Source: Burkholderia sp. Ac-20365
GTDB taxonomy: Bacteria > Pseudomonadota > Gammaproteobacteria > Burkholderiales > Burkholderiaceae
Length of the DNA stretch: 64,000 nt
Direction: 5' to 3'
NCBI RefSeq assembly: GCF_017104715.1
Contig: NZ_JAAGPI010000002.1
Location: 620,001-684,000, forward strand
Position numbers and translations under genes: made by a program. Within the stretch, counting starts at the first letter, position 1, and each line of letters starts with the position of its first letter. Below are positions 9,515-18,091 of this stretch, piece by piece. The notes under the pieces were generated by a model, which searched no databases, was not told where the DNA came from, and saw only the letters and a list, made by a program, of their open reading frames with translations.

Positions 9515-10170
9515 CGCTGGCATCCGCGTTTTGTTATCGGTGCTTCAGGCGTTGCCCCTGTGCGGGGCGGCACTTACTTTCTTTGCCGCCGCAAAGAAAG
9601 TAAGCAAAGAAAGCGGGCTAACACCGCCCGTTCTTGACCTCCGCCTGAGGGCCCCCAACGGGTCCTCCACTTCACACGGCGTTCCGCCATTCAATGCCCG
9701 TTGCCAGCACTTCGGCTGGGCGCCTCACCCACTTCAATCACCCGTAGCGCAGCCAGCGGCAGCGAATGATGACGGCCGCCCAGGTGGCAAACCGTGTGTA
9801 GGTCGCAGTGCTTCACACCTCAGCGCTCCTACGACACCGATCGTGTTTTTTAGTCCGGAGTGAAGCGCATACGTCGCGATAGCCGACACACAGTTTGCCG
9901 CTATAGAACGTGTGCGATGTGATTGCGCATGTGACGGCGTGGGAGCGTGAAACGGGTGAGGCGTCGTTTCAAGGCGCTGGCAACGGGCAACGAATGGCAG
10001 ATTGCCGTTTGAAGCGGAGGACCCGTTGGGGGCCCTCAGGCGGGGACAAGAATTAGCGGTGTTCAGCGGCTTTCTTTTGCCTACTTTTCTTTGCCGCGGC
10101 AAAGAAAAGTAGGTGCCGCCCCGCACAGGGGCGACGCGTGAAGGGGTAAGTCATATCGCGGATGCCAGCG
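9515..10170. repeat. 655-bp palindromic intergenic repeat, copy 2 (inverted)
   Basis: A 656-bp copy running from CGCTGGCATCCGCG to CGCGGATGCCAGCG. The S-type inner palindrome (TTACTTTCTTTGC) is on the left and the L-type (TACTTTTCTTTGCC) on the right, and the centre reads GCCCAGGTGGCAAAC first, so the copy is inverted relative to copy 1. It lies between the convergent kynR and flavin reductase genes. Open frames across it (for example 9441-9863 +, 9734-10126 -) recur in the other copies and have no recognisable domain. They are not treated as genes. Confidence 0.93.
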
Positions 10171-10171
10171 C

Positions 10172-10213
10172 AAAACCAAAACTAACCAAAACCAAAACCA
10201 AAACCAAAACCAA
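10172..10213 (-). repeat. CCAAAA tract at the right end of repeat copy 2
   Basis: Tandem CCAAAA units on the + strand, which read GGTTTT on the minus strand, end 11 bases before the stop of the leftward flavin reductase gene. It is the mirror of the tract at 9445-9480: each convergent mRNA would carry GGUUUU repeats just after its stop codon. Confidence 0.85.
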
Positions 10214-10224
10214 ATCGAGCCGCC

Positions 10225-10749
10225 TCACCCGATCCGCTTCAACCCATGAAAATCCCCATTCTGAAACACGAGCGGTTCAACCTCTCCAAACTGCTCATGC
10301 ACGCCACACCGCTCCACTTCACCAACAAAAATAACGTGGTCACCTTCATCGTACCGGCTACGGTTATGGCACTCGAACCAGGCGAGCGCGCCATCCAGCA
10401 CAGGCATCCCCGTATCGCCCGCAGCATGCGACACACCTTCAAACCGGTCACCCTTGACGGTAGCAAAGCGTTTGCAAAGATCGAGCTGCGACGAAGCCAG
10501 CACATTGACGACATAATGACTGTTCGAGCGGAACACGGGCATCGACGCTGACCGCGTCGCGAGACTCCACAGCACGAGCGGCGGTGTCAGCGAGACGGAA
10601 TTGAATGAACTGGCTGTGATCCCGATCAACGCGCCCGACGGCGCGCGTGTCGTAATGACGGTGACGCCCGTCGCGAACTGGCTGAGCGCGCGGCGAAAAG
10701 CGCCATTGTCGAAATTGGGCGGGTTGGCGGGCTTCATCGGCAGAGGCAT
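10225..10749 (-). CDS. Flavin reductase-like FMN-binding split-barrel protein
   Basis: A 174-aa protein of the HpaC/flavin reductase-like family, which reduces FMN or FAD with NAD(P)H, often for a two-component monooxygenase. The motif FRRALSQFATGVTVITT at the N-terminus and VTPSSFNSVS-like region (ITASSFNSVSLTPPLVLWSL) match the flavin-binding barrel. CAT 10747-10749 gives the start MPLPMKPANPP; a frame extending to 11037 adds unconserved sequence. No partner oxygenase is adjacent. The last codons are T-rich at the third position, next to repeat copy 2. Confidence 0.88.
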   Translation of the reverse strand: MPLPMKPANPPNFDNGAFRRALSQFATGVTVITTRAPSGALIGITASSFNSVSLTPPLVLWSLATRSASMPVFRSNSHYVVNVLASSQLDLCKRFATVKGDRFEGVSHAAGDTGMPVLDGALAWFECHNRSRYDEGDHVIFVGEVERCGVHEQFGEVEPLVFQNGDFHGLKRIG

Positions 10750-11046
10750 TCCGGCGTACGGACCGCTTGATGAAGCGACCAGATGGAAAAAATCGGTTCG
10801 AAGGTCATGTAGAAATTCGGCGAATTGTCCCAATTTTAACTGCAATCGCAGAGGCCTTGGCGCGAGCACGCGGCTGGGCAAGGGCAGCAGCATGGTACGG
10901 TTGGTGCGTGCAGGCTGCATGAATCCCGAAAATGGCGGAGTATTGCGCCGGTCGGATGCGGTGAAGCATCGGTGTTCATAGTGACTGCGGCGAGTCCGCG
11001 CGTCTGCCGGGAAGGGCGGCGCGGCGAGCCAGATCAAGGAGCGAGC

Positions 11047-11598
11047 ATGAGTCAGTCAGTCGAGACCGCCACGCTGGGCGGCGGGTGTTTCTGGTGTCTG
11101 GAAGCAGTGTTTCTGGGCGTCGATGGAGTGACGGCGGTGGAATCGGGGTACGCAGGCGGGCAGGTCGACAATCCGTCGTACGAGCAGGTGTGCGACGGCG
11201 ACACGGGCCACGCGGAAGTCGTCAAGGTCGAATTCGATCCGGCGCGCATCAGCTACCGCGAGGTCCTCGATATTTTCTTCGCGATCCACGATCCGACGCA
11301 GCTTAACCGTCAGGGCAACGATGTCGGCACGCAATACCGGTCGGTGATTTTCACGCACTCGGACGCGCAGCGCGAAACGGCGCTGCAGGCCATCCGCCAG
11401 ATCCAGGCCGAAGGCATTTATGACGGCCAGATCGTCACGCAGGTGCTGCCGCTCGACGGCAACTATTTCCCTGCCGAGGCGTATCACCAGAACTACTTCG
11501 CGCAGCATCCGGATCAGGGCTATTGCGCGTTCGTCGTCGCGCCGAAGGTGGCGAAGTTCCGGCAGAAGTTTGCGCACCGGATCAAGGCGGGCGCGTGA
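11047..11598 (+). CDS. msrA: Peptide methionine sulfoxide reductase A
   Basis: Reduces the S-form of methionine sulfoxide in oxidised proteins (183 aa). The catalytic Cys is in GCFWC at residues 13-17, and GYAGG plus YHQNYF near the C-terminus complete the family pattern. ATG 11047 follows an AAGGAG site at 11037-11042; the longer frame from 10972 has no support. It is a single-gene unit converging with the DUF72 gene, with its terminator overlapping that gene's last codons. Confidence 0.96.
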   Translation: MSQSVETATLGGGCFWCLEAVFLGVDGVTAVESGYAGGQVDNPSYEQVCDGDTGHAEVVKVEFDPARISYREVLDIFFAIHDPTQLNRQGNDVGTQYRSVIFTHSDAQRETALQAIRQIQAEGIYDGQIVTQVLPLDGNYFPAEAYHQNYFAQHPDQGYCAFVVAPKVAKFRQKFAHRIKAGA

Positions 11599-11638
11599 GC
11601 GCTTTATGATCCTCGCGTGCTGATGTAGCAAGCGCCAG

Positions 11639-11674
11639 CGCGGCGCAGGCCTTAAACGGCTTGCGCCGCGTTTT
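11639..11674 (+). terminator. msrA terminator overlapping the DUF72 3' end
   Basis: A 13-base stem (CGCGGCGCAGGCC paired with GGCTTGCGCCGCG, one G-T pair) is followed by TTTTC. It lies about 40 bases after msrA, and part of it is also the last codons of the opposing DUF72 gene. Confidence 0.75.
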
Positions 11675-12785
11675 CTTTTGACGGCGCGCCGCGCAGCCGC
11701 TCGCACGCGGCCGCGATCTGCGCCGCGAGCTTCACGCAGGTCAGCGGCGCCGAGCCTTCGGCCTTGTTGTTGGCGGCGATCAGCACCGGCTGGCCGGCAA
11801 TCGCGTAGCGCGCGGCGAGTTCGGCGAGCGCCTTGCGGGTGTCCGGGTCTTCATCGACGAGCTTGTCGAACGGTTCGTACTTCGCCTTCGCCTGCTCGTA
11901 CTTGAAGCCGCCGTGCAGGCTCCAGCGCACGATCAGCGGTCCGCACGGCGCTTCGTCCAGCATCGCGAGCGCAGCGGCCTGGCGCGACGGATCGGGCATC
12001 CGTGCATGAATGCCGACGCAATAGCGCACGCCCGTCGCCTTCAGCGCGCGGATCAGGCGCGGCGTCAGCAGCGAAGCATCGCGGATTTCGACGGCGTAAC
12101 AGGTGTCGCCTTCGAGCGGCGGCAGCGCTGACAGAAACGCCGTCAACCGGTCGACGAACAGCGCCGGCCGCGCGAGCATCTCGTTGGGCAGCGGCGAAAA
12201 CTGGAACACGAGCGCGCCGGCTTTCGCCCCAAGCCCGTCGATGCACGGCCGCACGAATTCGTCGATCGCCAGCTGCGCGTTCAGAAAACACGGGTTTTCC
12301 GACACCGGTTCGCCGCGTTCGGCGCGCACGGTTGCATCGGTGACGAGCGCGGGCGCCTTCACGATGAAGCGAAAATGGTCGGGCACCTGCTGCGCGTAAC
12401 GCAGATACTCGGTGAGCGTGAGCGGCTGGTAGAACGAACGGTCGATGCTCACCGTGCGCAGCAGCGGATGCGCGCCATAGGCGGTCAGACCTTCGCGCGA
12501 GAGCTTGCTGTTGCTGTAGTCGTCGCCGTAGACGATGCCTTTCCAGCCCGGAAACGACCATGTGGACGTGCCGAGATGCACTTGCGGCGGCAACTGGCCC
12601 GCGAGCTGGAGGATATCGTTGGAGGGCGGCGCGGCGAGGACGTCGCGGGTGCGGCGCTTTTTCGGCGGCGTCTCAGAAGACGCGGCGGCCGTTACGGGCG
12701 TTGCGGGGGGCGAAGCAGCGGGCGAGGAATCGACGGGATTGCCGAACATGTCGAACTGCACGGAGCCGTCTGCTTCTTCTTCCAT
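11652..12785 (-). CDS. DUF72 family protein (TIM-barrel, function unknown)
   Basis: A 377-aa member of the YecE/DUF72 family, a widespread TIM-barrel of unknown activity. The family opening HLGTSTWSFPGWKGIVY starts near residue 70, preceded by a low-complexity Ala/Pro/Ser segment (about residues 15-50) that is probably a disordered tail. Start 12785 (MEEEADGSVQFDMFG) was chosen over 12827 because the extra residues are basic and unconserved; this is uncertain. It converges with msrA and is followed upstream by the cyclopropane synthase gene in the same direction. Confidence 0.85.
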   Translation of the reverse strand: MEEEADGSVQFDMFGNPVDSSPAASPPATPVTAAASSETPPKKRRTRDVLAAPPSNDILQLAGQLPPQVHLGTSTWSFPGWKGIVYGDDYSNSKLSREGLTAYGAHPLLRTVSIDRSFYQPLTLTEYLRYAQQVPDHFRFIVKAPALVTDATVRAERGEPVSENPCFLNAQLAIDEFVRPCIDGLGAKAGALVFQFSPLPNEMLARPALFVDRLTAFLSALPPLEGDTCYAVEIRDASLLTPRLIRALKATGVRYCVGIHARMPDPSRQAAALAMLDEAPCGPLIVRWSLHGGFKYEQAKAKYEPFDKLVDEDPDTRKALAELAARYAIAGQPVLIAANNKAEGSAPLTCVKLAAQIAAACERLRGAPSKENAAQAV

Positions 12786-12887
12786 CGAACCGTTACGAGA
12801 GAGCGTGCGCCGACGCTGATGAATCACGTCCGCTTCGCGTCGGCGCTCACGCGAGCGCCAGCCCGAAGCGGAATCCCGCTCGCGATT

Positions 12888-14102
12888 TTACAGCGCCTTC
12901 TCGTACATGAAGCGGCGCGACCACGGCAGCGTCGTCGCGCTGCGGCCGGCCTTGCGGCAAACCACCTGATAGATCGACACGTCGTCGTTCTCGAACGCGT
13001 ACGCGCAGCCGGCGAGGTACACGCGCCAGATGCGGAATTTCTCGTCGTCGACGAGCTGTTTCGCTATTTCGGCTTTGGCCTCGAAGTTGTCGGCCCAGAT
13101 GTCGAGCGTGCGCGCATAGTGACGGCGCAGGCTTTCGACATCGAAAGCTTCGAGCCCGCCGCGCTGCATCGATTCGAGCGCGAGGCCGATGTGCGGCAGT
13201 TCGCCGTCAGGGAACACGTATCGGTCGATGAACTCGCCGCCGCCAAGCGCCGTTTCGCCGCTGTCGTAATCCGTCGACGTGATGCCGTGATTCATCGCGA
13301 TGCCGTCGTCGGTCAGCAAATCATGGATCTTCTGGAAGTAGCCGGGCAGATTCTTGCGGCCCACGTGCTCGAACATGCCGACGCTCGTGATGCGGTCGAA
13401 CTGGCCCTGGACATCGCGATAATCCTGCAGCCGGATTTCGATCTGGCCTTCGAGACCCGCGTCCTTGACGCGCCGCGTCGCGAGATCGAACTGGTTCTGC
13501 GACAGCGTCACGCCCACGCACTTCGCGCCGAACTTCTGCGCCGCGCGCAGCACCAGCGCGCCCCAGCCGCAGCCGATATCGAGCAGACGCTGGCCCGGCT
13601 GGACCTGGATTTTCGTGAGAATGTGGTCGATCTTCTTGATCTGCGCGGTGGCGAGGTCTTCGTCGCCGTTCTCGAAGTACGCGCACGAGTACACCATGTT
13701 CTCGTCGAGCCACAGCTTGTAGAACTCGTTCGAGACGTCGTAGTGATACTGGACCGCCTTTTTGTCCGATGACTTCGAGTGATTGAAGTAGCGCCGCACC
13801 CGCGCGAGCTTGCTCGCGTTTGTCACCGTGCTACGCGCCAGCGAGTAGCTGATGTTGATGATGTCGGACAGCTTGCCTTCGATGTCGATCTTGCCCTTCA
13901 CGTACGCCTCGCCGAGATTGTCGAGGCTCGGTTCGAGCAGGAGGGGCAGCGCGGACGCGCTGTTCACTTTCAACGTGACTGCCGGCGCCGCGAACGTGCC
14001 GAAGTCATGTTGCTGGCCATCCCACAGCACGAGGCGCGCTGGAATATTGGCCTTTGCTTTTACTTCTTCTACCCACTGCGCCAGCTTCTTCTCCCAGAAC
14101 AT
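12888..14102 (-). CDS. Cyclopropane-fatty-acyl-phospholipid synthase family methyltransferase
   Basis: A SAM-dependent enzyme (404 aa) that would add a methylene bridge to unsaturated acyl chains of membrane phospholipids, generally in stationary phase or acid stress. It shows YHYDVSNEFYKLWLDENMVYS, the SAM motif LLDIGCGWGALVL, GVTLSQNQ and TSVGMFEHVGRKN, which place it in the Cfa/mycolic-acid synthase family. CAT 14100-14102 gives MFWEKKLAQ; the longer frame to 14219 is not conserved-looking. Family paralogues with other acyl substrates exist, so the exact product is not certain. Confidence 0.88.
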   Translation of the reverse strand: MFWEKKLAQWVEEVKAKANIPARLVLWDGQQHDFGTFAAPAVTLKVNSASALPLLLEPSLDNLGEAYVKGKIDIEGKLSDIINISYSLARSTVTNASKLARVRRYFNHSKSSDKKAVQYHYDVSNEFYKLWLDENMVYSCAYFENGDEDLATAQIKKIDHILTKIQVQPGQRLLDIGCGWGALVLRAAQKFGAKCVGVTLSQNQFDLATRRVKDAGLEGQIEIRLQDYRDVQGQFDRITSVGMFEHVGRKNLPGYFQKIHDLLTDDGIAMNHGITSTDYDSGETALGGGEFIDRYVFPDGELPHIGLALESMQRGGLEAFDVESLRRHYARTLDIWADNFEAKAEIAKQLVDDEKFRIWRVYLAGCAYAFENDDVSIYQVVCRKAGRSATTLPWSRRFMYEKAL

Positions 14103-14278
14103 GTGATTTCTCCGTGTCCAATGAATCAAAGCAAAGCCTGTCAAACCGCAGTGCGCCGTGCGCGAGCCGCCATAGGCCGCGCGTGCGGAGGTCCAGCCGC
14201 GCGCATGCGATCCTGCCAACCGCGCAACGCGTCATGCAATGTGAAGCAGGACGAACTGCGCGTCGGCGTGTACTTGTG

Positions 14279-14917
14279 TCAGGGCGAGAGACGGGCGATG
14301 GTCCAGTCGGCGCTGCCGCTGCGCGTATAGAGCAGCCGGTCGTGCAGACGGGAGGGCCGTCCTTGCCAGAATTCGATTGCGTCTGGGATCAGGCGATAGC
14401 CGCCCCAATGCGGAGGCCGGGGCGGATTTTCTCCGTATTGTGCGCTGAATTCACGTTCTCGCGCTTCCAAAGCGGCACGGCTTTCAATCACCTTGCTCTG
14501 CTCCGACGCCCATGCGCCGATGCGTGAGCCGACGGGACGCGAGGCGAAGTAGGCATCGCTCTCCGCGTCGCTCGTCTTGACGACGCTGCCCTCGATGCGC
14601 ACCTGGCGCTCGAGTTCGATCCAGTAGAAGAGCAGGCTTGCGTGTGGGTTCTGCGCGAGCTCCTGGCCTTTGCGGCTTTCGTAGTTCGTGAAGAACATGA
14701 AGCCTCGCTCGTCGACACCCTTGATCAGCACGATGCGCGCCGAAGGCCGGCCGCGCGCGTCGACCGTCGCAAGCGTCATCGTGTTCGGTTCGGGGAGTTG
14801 TGCGTCGATGGCCTGCTTGAACCACACGTCGAATTGACGGAACGGGTTCGGGTCGGCGTCGGCGATATCCAGTGAACCGAGCGAATAGTTTTTGCGGAGG
14901 TCGGCAAGAGTGCTCAT
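14279..14917 (-). CDS. pdxH: Pyridoxamine/pyridoxine 5'-phosphate oxidase
   Basis: An FMN enzyme (212 aa) making pyridoxal 5'-phosphate. Family segments are [38 protein letters not shown], the central [16 protein letters not shown] and the C-terminal [10 protein letters not shown]. Start 14917 ([12 protein letters not shown]) is preferred to 14929, which adds only four residues. The length matches E. coli PdxH. The 176 bases between this gene and the downstream synthase gene hold nothing recognised. Confidence 0.96.
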   Translation of the reverse strand: MSTLADLRKNYSLGSLDIADADPNPFRQFDVWFKQAIDAQLPEPNTMTLATVDARGRPSARIVLIKGVDERGFMFFTNYESRKGQELAQNPHASLLFYWIELERQVRIEGSVVKTSDAESDAYFASRPVGSRIGAWASEQSKVIESRAALEAREREFSAQYGENPPRPPHWGGYRLIPDAIEFWQGRPSRLHDRLLYTRSGSADWTIARLSP

Positions 14918-15127
14918 GTTTTTATGCAAGCGCTACAGTGGGGCCAGTATAGCGAAGGTCGAAAATCCACGTGTTGAAGCAGGACATTCCGGCGACGCAG
15001 ATCAGATTACGCGTACTGCGCGCGGCGGGCGCTTGCCCGCGCGATCAGGCAAAATACGGGCTTGAAAGCATGCAGATGTCCGCAGGATATCGCGATGCTG
15101 CAGTCCGAATCAGTGAAGCTACCCATC

Positions 15128-15991
15128 ATGTCCACGCCTCTCGTTACCGAGCATTCCGATATTACTACTGACCCTGGCGCGCATGAAGCCGCCGACCGCG
15201 CCCGGCGCTTCGGCGGCGTTGCCCGTCTTTACGGCGCTCCCGCTCTGGAGCGCTTCGAGCGCGCGCACGTCGCGGTGATCGGCATTGGCGGCGTCGGTTC
15301 GTGGGCGGCGGAAGCACTGGCGCGCACGGCAATCGGGCGAATCACGCTGATCGATCTCGACAACGTCGCCGAAAGCAATACGAACCGGCAGATCCACGCG
15401 CTCGACGGCAACTACGGCAAGCCGAAAGTCGACGCGATGGCCGAACGCATCAGGCTGATCGATCCGCAGTGCGACGTGCGCGTGATCGAAGATTTCATCG
15501 AGCCGGATAACTTCGACAAGGTTCTGGGCGGCGGTCATTTCGATTACGTGATCGATGCGATCGACAGCGTGCGTACGAAGACGGCGCTGATCGCGTGGTG
15601 CGTGGAGCACAAGCAGCCGCTGATCACCGTTGGCGGCGCGGGCGGGCAACTCGATCCGACGCGTATCCGCATCGACGATCTTGCTCAGACCATTCAGGAC
15701 CCGCTGCTGTCGAAAGTGCGTGGCCAGTTGCGCAAGCAACATGGCTTTCCGCGCGGGCCGAAAGCGAAGTTCAAGGTGAGCGCGGTGTATTCGGACGAGC
15801 CGCTGATCTATCCGGAAGCCGCTGTTTGCGATATTGACGAGGAAGCCGAGCACGTCACCACGTCGCCGGGTCATCATGGTCCCGTGGGTTTGAACTGCGC
15901 GGGCTTTGGGTCGAGTGTGTGTGTAACGGCGAGCTTCGGTTTTGCGGCCGTGTCGCATGTGTTGCGGGCGTTGGCGAAGAGCGCGGGCTGA
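15128..15991 (+). CDS. tcdA: tRNA threonylcarbamoyladenosine dehydratase
   Basis: An E1-like (ThiF/MoeB fold) ATP-dependent enzyme that cyclises t6A37 of tRNA to ct6A. The nucleotide motif VIGIGGVGSWAAEALAR, DLDNVAESNTNRQ and the C-terminal GLNCAGFGSSVCVTASFG fit the TcdA/CsdL family. The start is uncertain: 15128 (MSTPLVTEHSD) is used, but 15095 and 15062 are in frame and open. It works on the same nucleoside pathway as tsaE at 21251, although the two are not linked in an operon. A bidirectional terminator follows. Confidence 0.93.
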   Translation: MSTPLVTEHSDITTDPGAHEAADRARRFGGVARLYGAPALERFERAHVAVIGIGGVGSWAAEALARTAIGRITLIDLDNVAESNTNRQIHALDGNYGKPKVDAMAERIRLIDPQCDVRVIEDFIEPDNFDKVLGGGHFDYVIDAIDSVRTKTALIAWCVEHKQPLITVGGAGGQLDPTRIRIDDLAQTIQDPLLSKVRGQLRKQHGFPRGPKAKFKVSAVYSDEPLIYPEAAVCDIDEEAEHVTTSPGHHGPVGLNCAGFGSSVCVTASFGFAAVSHVLRALAKSAG

Positions 15992-16012
15992 TAGCCGGCT
16001 TGTGCATCAGAT

Positions 16013-16041
16013 AAAAAAACGCGGCACATGGCCGCGTTTTT
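16013..16041. terminator. Bidirectional terminator between tcdA and cnoX
   Basis: An A-run, GCGGC stem, 5-base loop, GCCGC stem and T-run, readable on both strands, lies between the two convergent genes. Confidence 0.88.
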
Positions 16042-16071
16042 TATGGTCGAACGATTATCGAACGATAGCGC

Positions 16072-16920
16072 TCAGTTCAACGCCGCGCTCAGCTTGCGGC
16101 GCCATTTCGCCACGAGTTCCGGCTGATGCGCGGCGAGATCGAACACGGACAGCATCGTCTTGCGGCCGATATCTTCGCGGAACGTGCGGTCAAGCTGCAC
16201 GATCGCGAGCAGATGCTCGAGCGCCGGATCGTATTTGCGCCGTGCGATCAGCGCGCTTGCCAGATCGAAGCGTGCTTCGAGATCCTCCGGGTTGCCGGCG
16301 ACGCGCGCTTCGAGTGCATCCGTGGGCGGCAGCTCGGCGGCGGCGTCGACGGCATCGAGCCGCGTCTTGATCGCGTTGTAGCGTGCGTCGATGCCCTGCG
16401 TCGTTTTCGGCGACAGCAGATCGTTTTCGTTCTGCGCTTCCTCGATGCGGTTGTCTTCGAGCAGCAGTTCCATCAGATCGAGGCGTGCTTCGTCGAAGCC
16501 GGGATCGTAGGCGAGCGCGGCCTTCAGCGCGTTATACGCATCTTCGCGACGGCCTTCGGCGATCGCCATCGCAGCTTCCGCGCGCGACGCTTCCGCGCCG
16601 TCCGGCACGAGGCGGTCGAGGAACTGGCGCAACTGGCCTTCCGGCAGCACGCCGATGAACTGATCGACGGGCCGCCCGTCCGCGAATGCGACGACATGCG
16701 GAATGCTGCGCACCTGGAAGTGCGCGGCCAGTTCCTGGTTTTCGTCGACGTTCACCTTCACGAGGCGCCATTTGCCTTCGTACTCGGCTTCGAGCTTTTC
16801 GAGCATCGGGCCGAGCGTCTTGCACGGTCCGCACCACGGCGCCCAGAAGTCGACGAGTACGGGCGTGAGCATCGATGCGCTGATGACGTCCTTTTCGAAA
16901 GTGGCGAGAGTGGTGTCCAT
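16072..16920 (-). CDS. cnoX: Thioredoxin-TPR protein, CnoX/YbbN family
   Basis: A 282-aa protein with an N-terminal thioredoxin domain (residues about 5-110) and a C-terminal tetratricopeptide-like region. In E. coli the family member CnoX (YbbN) is a holdase that protects proteins from oxidation and passes them to GroEL/DnaK. Here the active site is WCGPC (Cys30, Cys33), unlike the E. coli protein, so thiol-disulfide exchange is possible. It converges with tcdA and is followed upstream by the pirin gene in the same direction. Confidence 0.9.
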   Translation of the reverse strand: MDTTLATFEKDVISASMLTPVLVDFWAPWCGPCKTLGPMLEKLEAEYEGKWRLVKVNVDENQELAAHFQVRSIPHVVAFADGRPVDQFIGVLPEGQLRQFLDRLVPDGAEASRAEAAMAIAEGRREDAYNALKAALAYDPGFDEARLDLMELLLEDNRIEEAQNENDLLSPKTTQGIDARYNAIKTRLDAVDAAAELPPTDALEARVAGNPEDLEARFDLASALIARRKYDPALEHLLAIVQLDRTFREDIGRKTMLSVFDLAAHQPELVAKWRRKLSAALN

Positions 16921-17040
16921 TGCTGTCTCTTCCTTGGATCGGTACGCGAGTTATATGGGGGCGGCGTGCGTGATTTCAACGCGGGCTTCAGCCGATGTCC
17001 GGGCCCGTCGCTGCGCCGCTCCCCGCGGATGCCCGCCAGT

Positions 17041-17922
17041 CTAGCGCGGCTTGCGCTCGGGCAGCGGGATCCATTCGGTTTCGCCGGGCACTTTGCCCAT
17101 TTCCTGATTGGTCCAAGCGAGTTTCGCGGCCTCGATCTTCTCGCGCGAACTCGCGACGAAATTCCATTCGATGAAGCGCTCGCCGTCGAGTTTCTCTCCG
17201 CCGAGCAGCATCACGGTTGCGCCTTGCCCGCTGGCGAGCGTGACGGTTTCGCCCGGCGTCAGCACGGCCATCTGCGCGACTTCGAGCGGCTCGCCATCGA
17301 TCGACAGATCTCCGTCGACGAGGTACACGCCGCGCTCTTCATGCTCCGGTTCGAGCGCGAGTACGCTGCCCGGCGCAAAATGCGCGGCTGCATAGAGCGT
17401 GCCCGAGTACGTGCGAGCCGGCGATGTCTTGCCGAACGACGTGCCCGCGATGATGCGCAGCGTGACGCCGTTGCGTTCGATCTCCGGCAGCGTCGCGCCC
17501 GCGTGATGTTCGAACGAGGGCTCGGTGTCCTCGTCGGCGAGCGGCAGCGCGACCCACGTCTGGATGCCGTGCACCGTCGAGCCGTTGGTGCGCTCGGGTT
17601 CCGGCGTGCGTTCCGAGTGAACGATGCCGCGGCCGGCAGTCATCCAGTTGACGTCGCCGGGGACGATTTTCTGTTCCGAGCCGAGGCTGTCGCGATGCAT
17701 GATCGCGCCTTCGAACAGATAGGTGACGGTGGCGAGGCCGATATGCGGATGCGGGCGCACGTCGAGCCCGATACCGGCGGGCAGCGTAGCGGGGCCCATG
17801 TGATCGAAAAAGATGAACGGGCCGACGAGACGCGCGGCCATTGCGGGCAACACGCGCCGCACGGCCAGGTTGCCGATATCGCGGACGTGGGGCTTGAGAA
17901 CCGCTTTGATCGATGAGGACAT
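17041..17922 (-). CDS. Pirin family protein (quercetinase-like cupin)
   Basis: A bicupin of the pirin family (293 aa). The metal-binding segment RPHPHIGLATVTYLFEG and MHRDSLGSEQ lies in the N-terminal cupin, with WMTAGRGIVHSERTP after it. Bacterial pirins can have quercetin 2,3-dioxygenase activity, but cellular roles vary, so the reaction is left open. Start 17922 (MSSSIKAVLKP) is preferred over 17955. It is transcribed alone, between the cnoX gene and the divergent EamA transporter. Confidence 0.92.
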   Translation of the reverse strand: MSSSIKAVLKPHVRDIGNLAVRRVLPAMAARLVGPFIFFDHMGPATLPAGIGLDVRPHPHIGLATVTYLFEGAIMHRDSLGSEQKIVPGDVNWMTAGRGIVHSERTPEPERTNGSTVHGIQTWVALPLADEDTEPSFEHHAGATLPEIERNGVTLRIIAGTSFGKTSPARTYSGTLYAAAHFAPGSVLALEPEHEERGVYLVDGDLSIDGEPLEVAQMAVLTPGETVTLASGQGATVMLLGGEKLDGERFIEWNFVASSREKIEAAKLAWTNQEMGKVPGETEWIPLPERKPR

Positions 17923-18091
17923 GACGGGCTCGGTTGTGGGGACAGGACAGGTCATTCTACTGCCCGGCCCGGTTGCATGCGTCTGAAGGCGCGGGAGATG
18001 GAAAGACTTGCGCGATGCAAGGCGGGCGATGCGTATGCTGCCACTCCGCTACACTCTCCTGCTCGGATACCAATAAATCAACGGAGTGCAG

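Noticed and set aside
9441..9863. Open reading frames inside the repeats, for example 9441-9863, 19324-19698, 45582-46118, with similar protein text
   Set aside because: They recur because the DNA repeats recur, run in several frames at once, start in GGTTTT tracts and have no domain or ribosome site.
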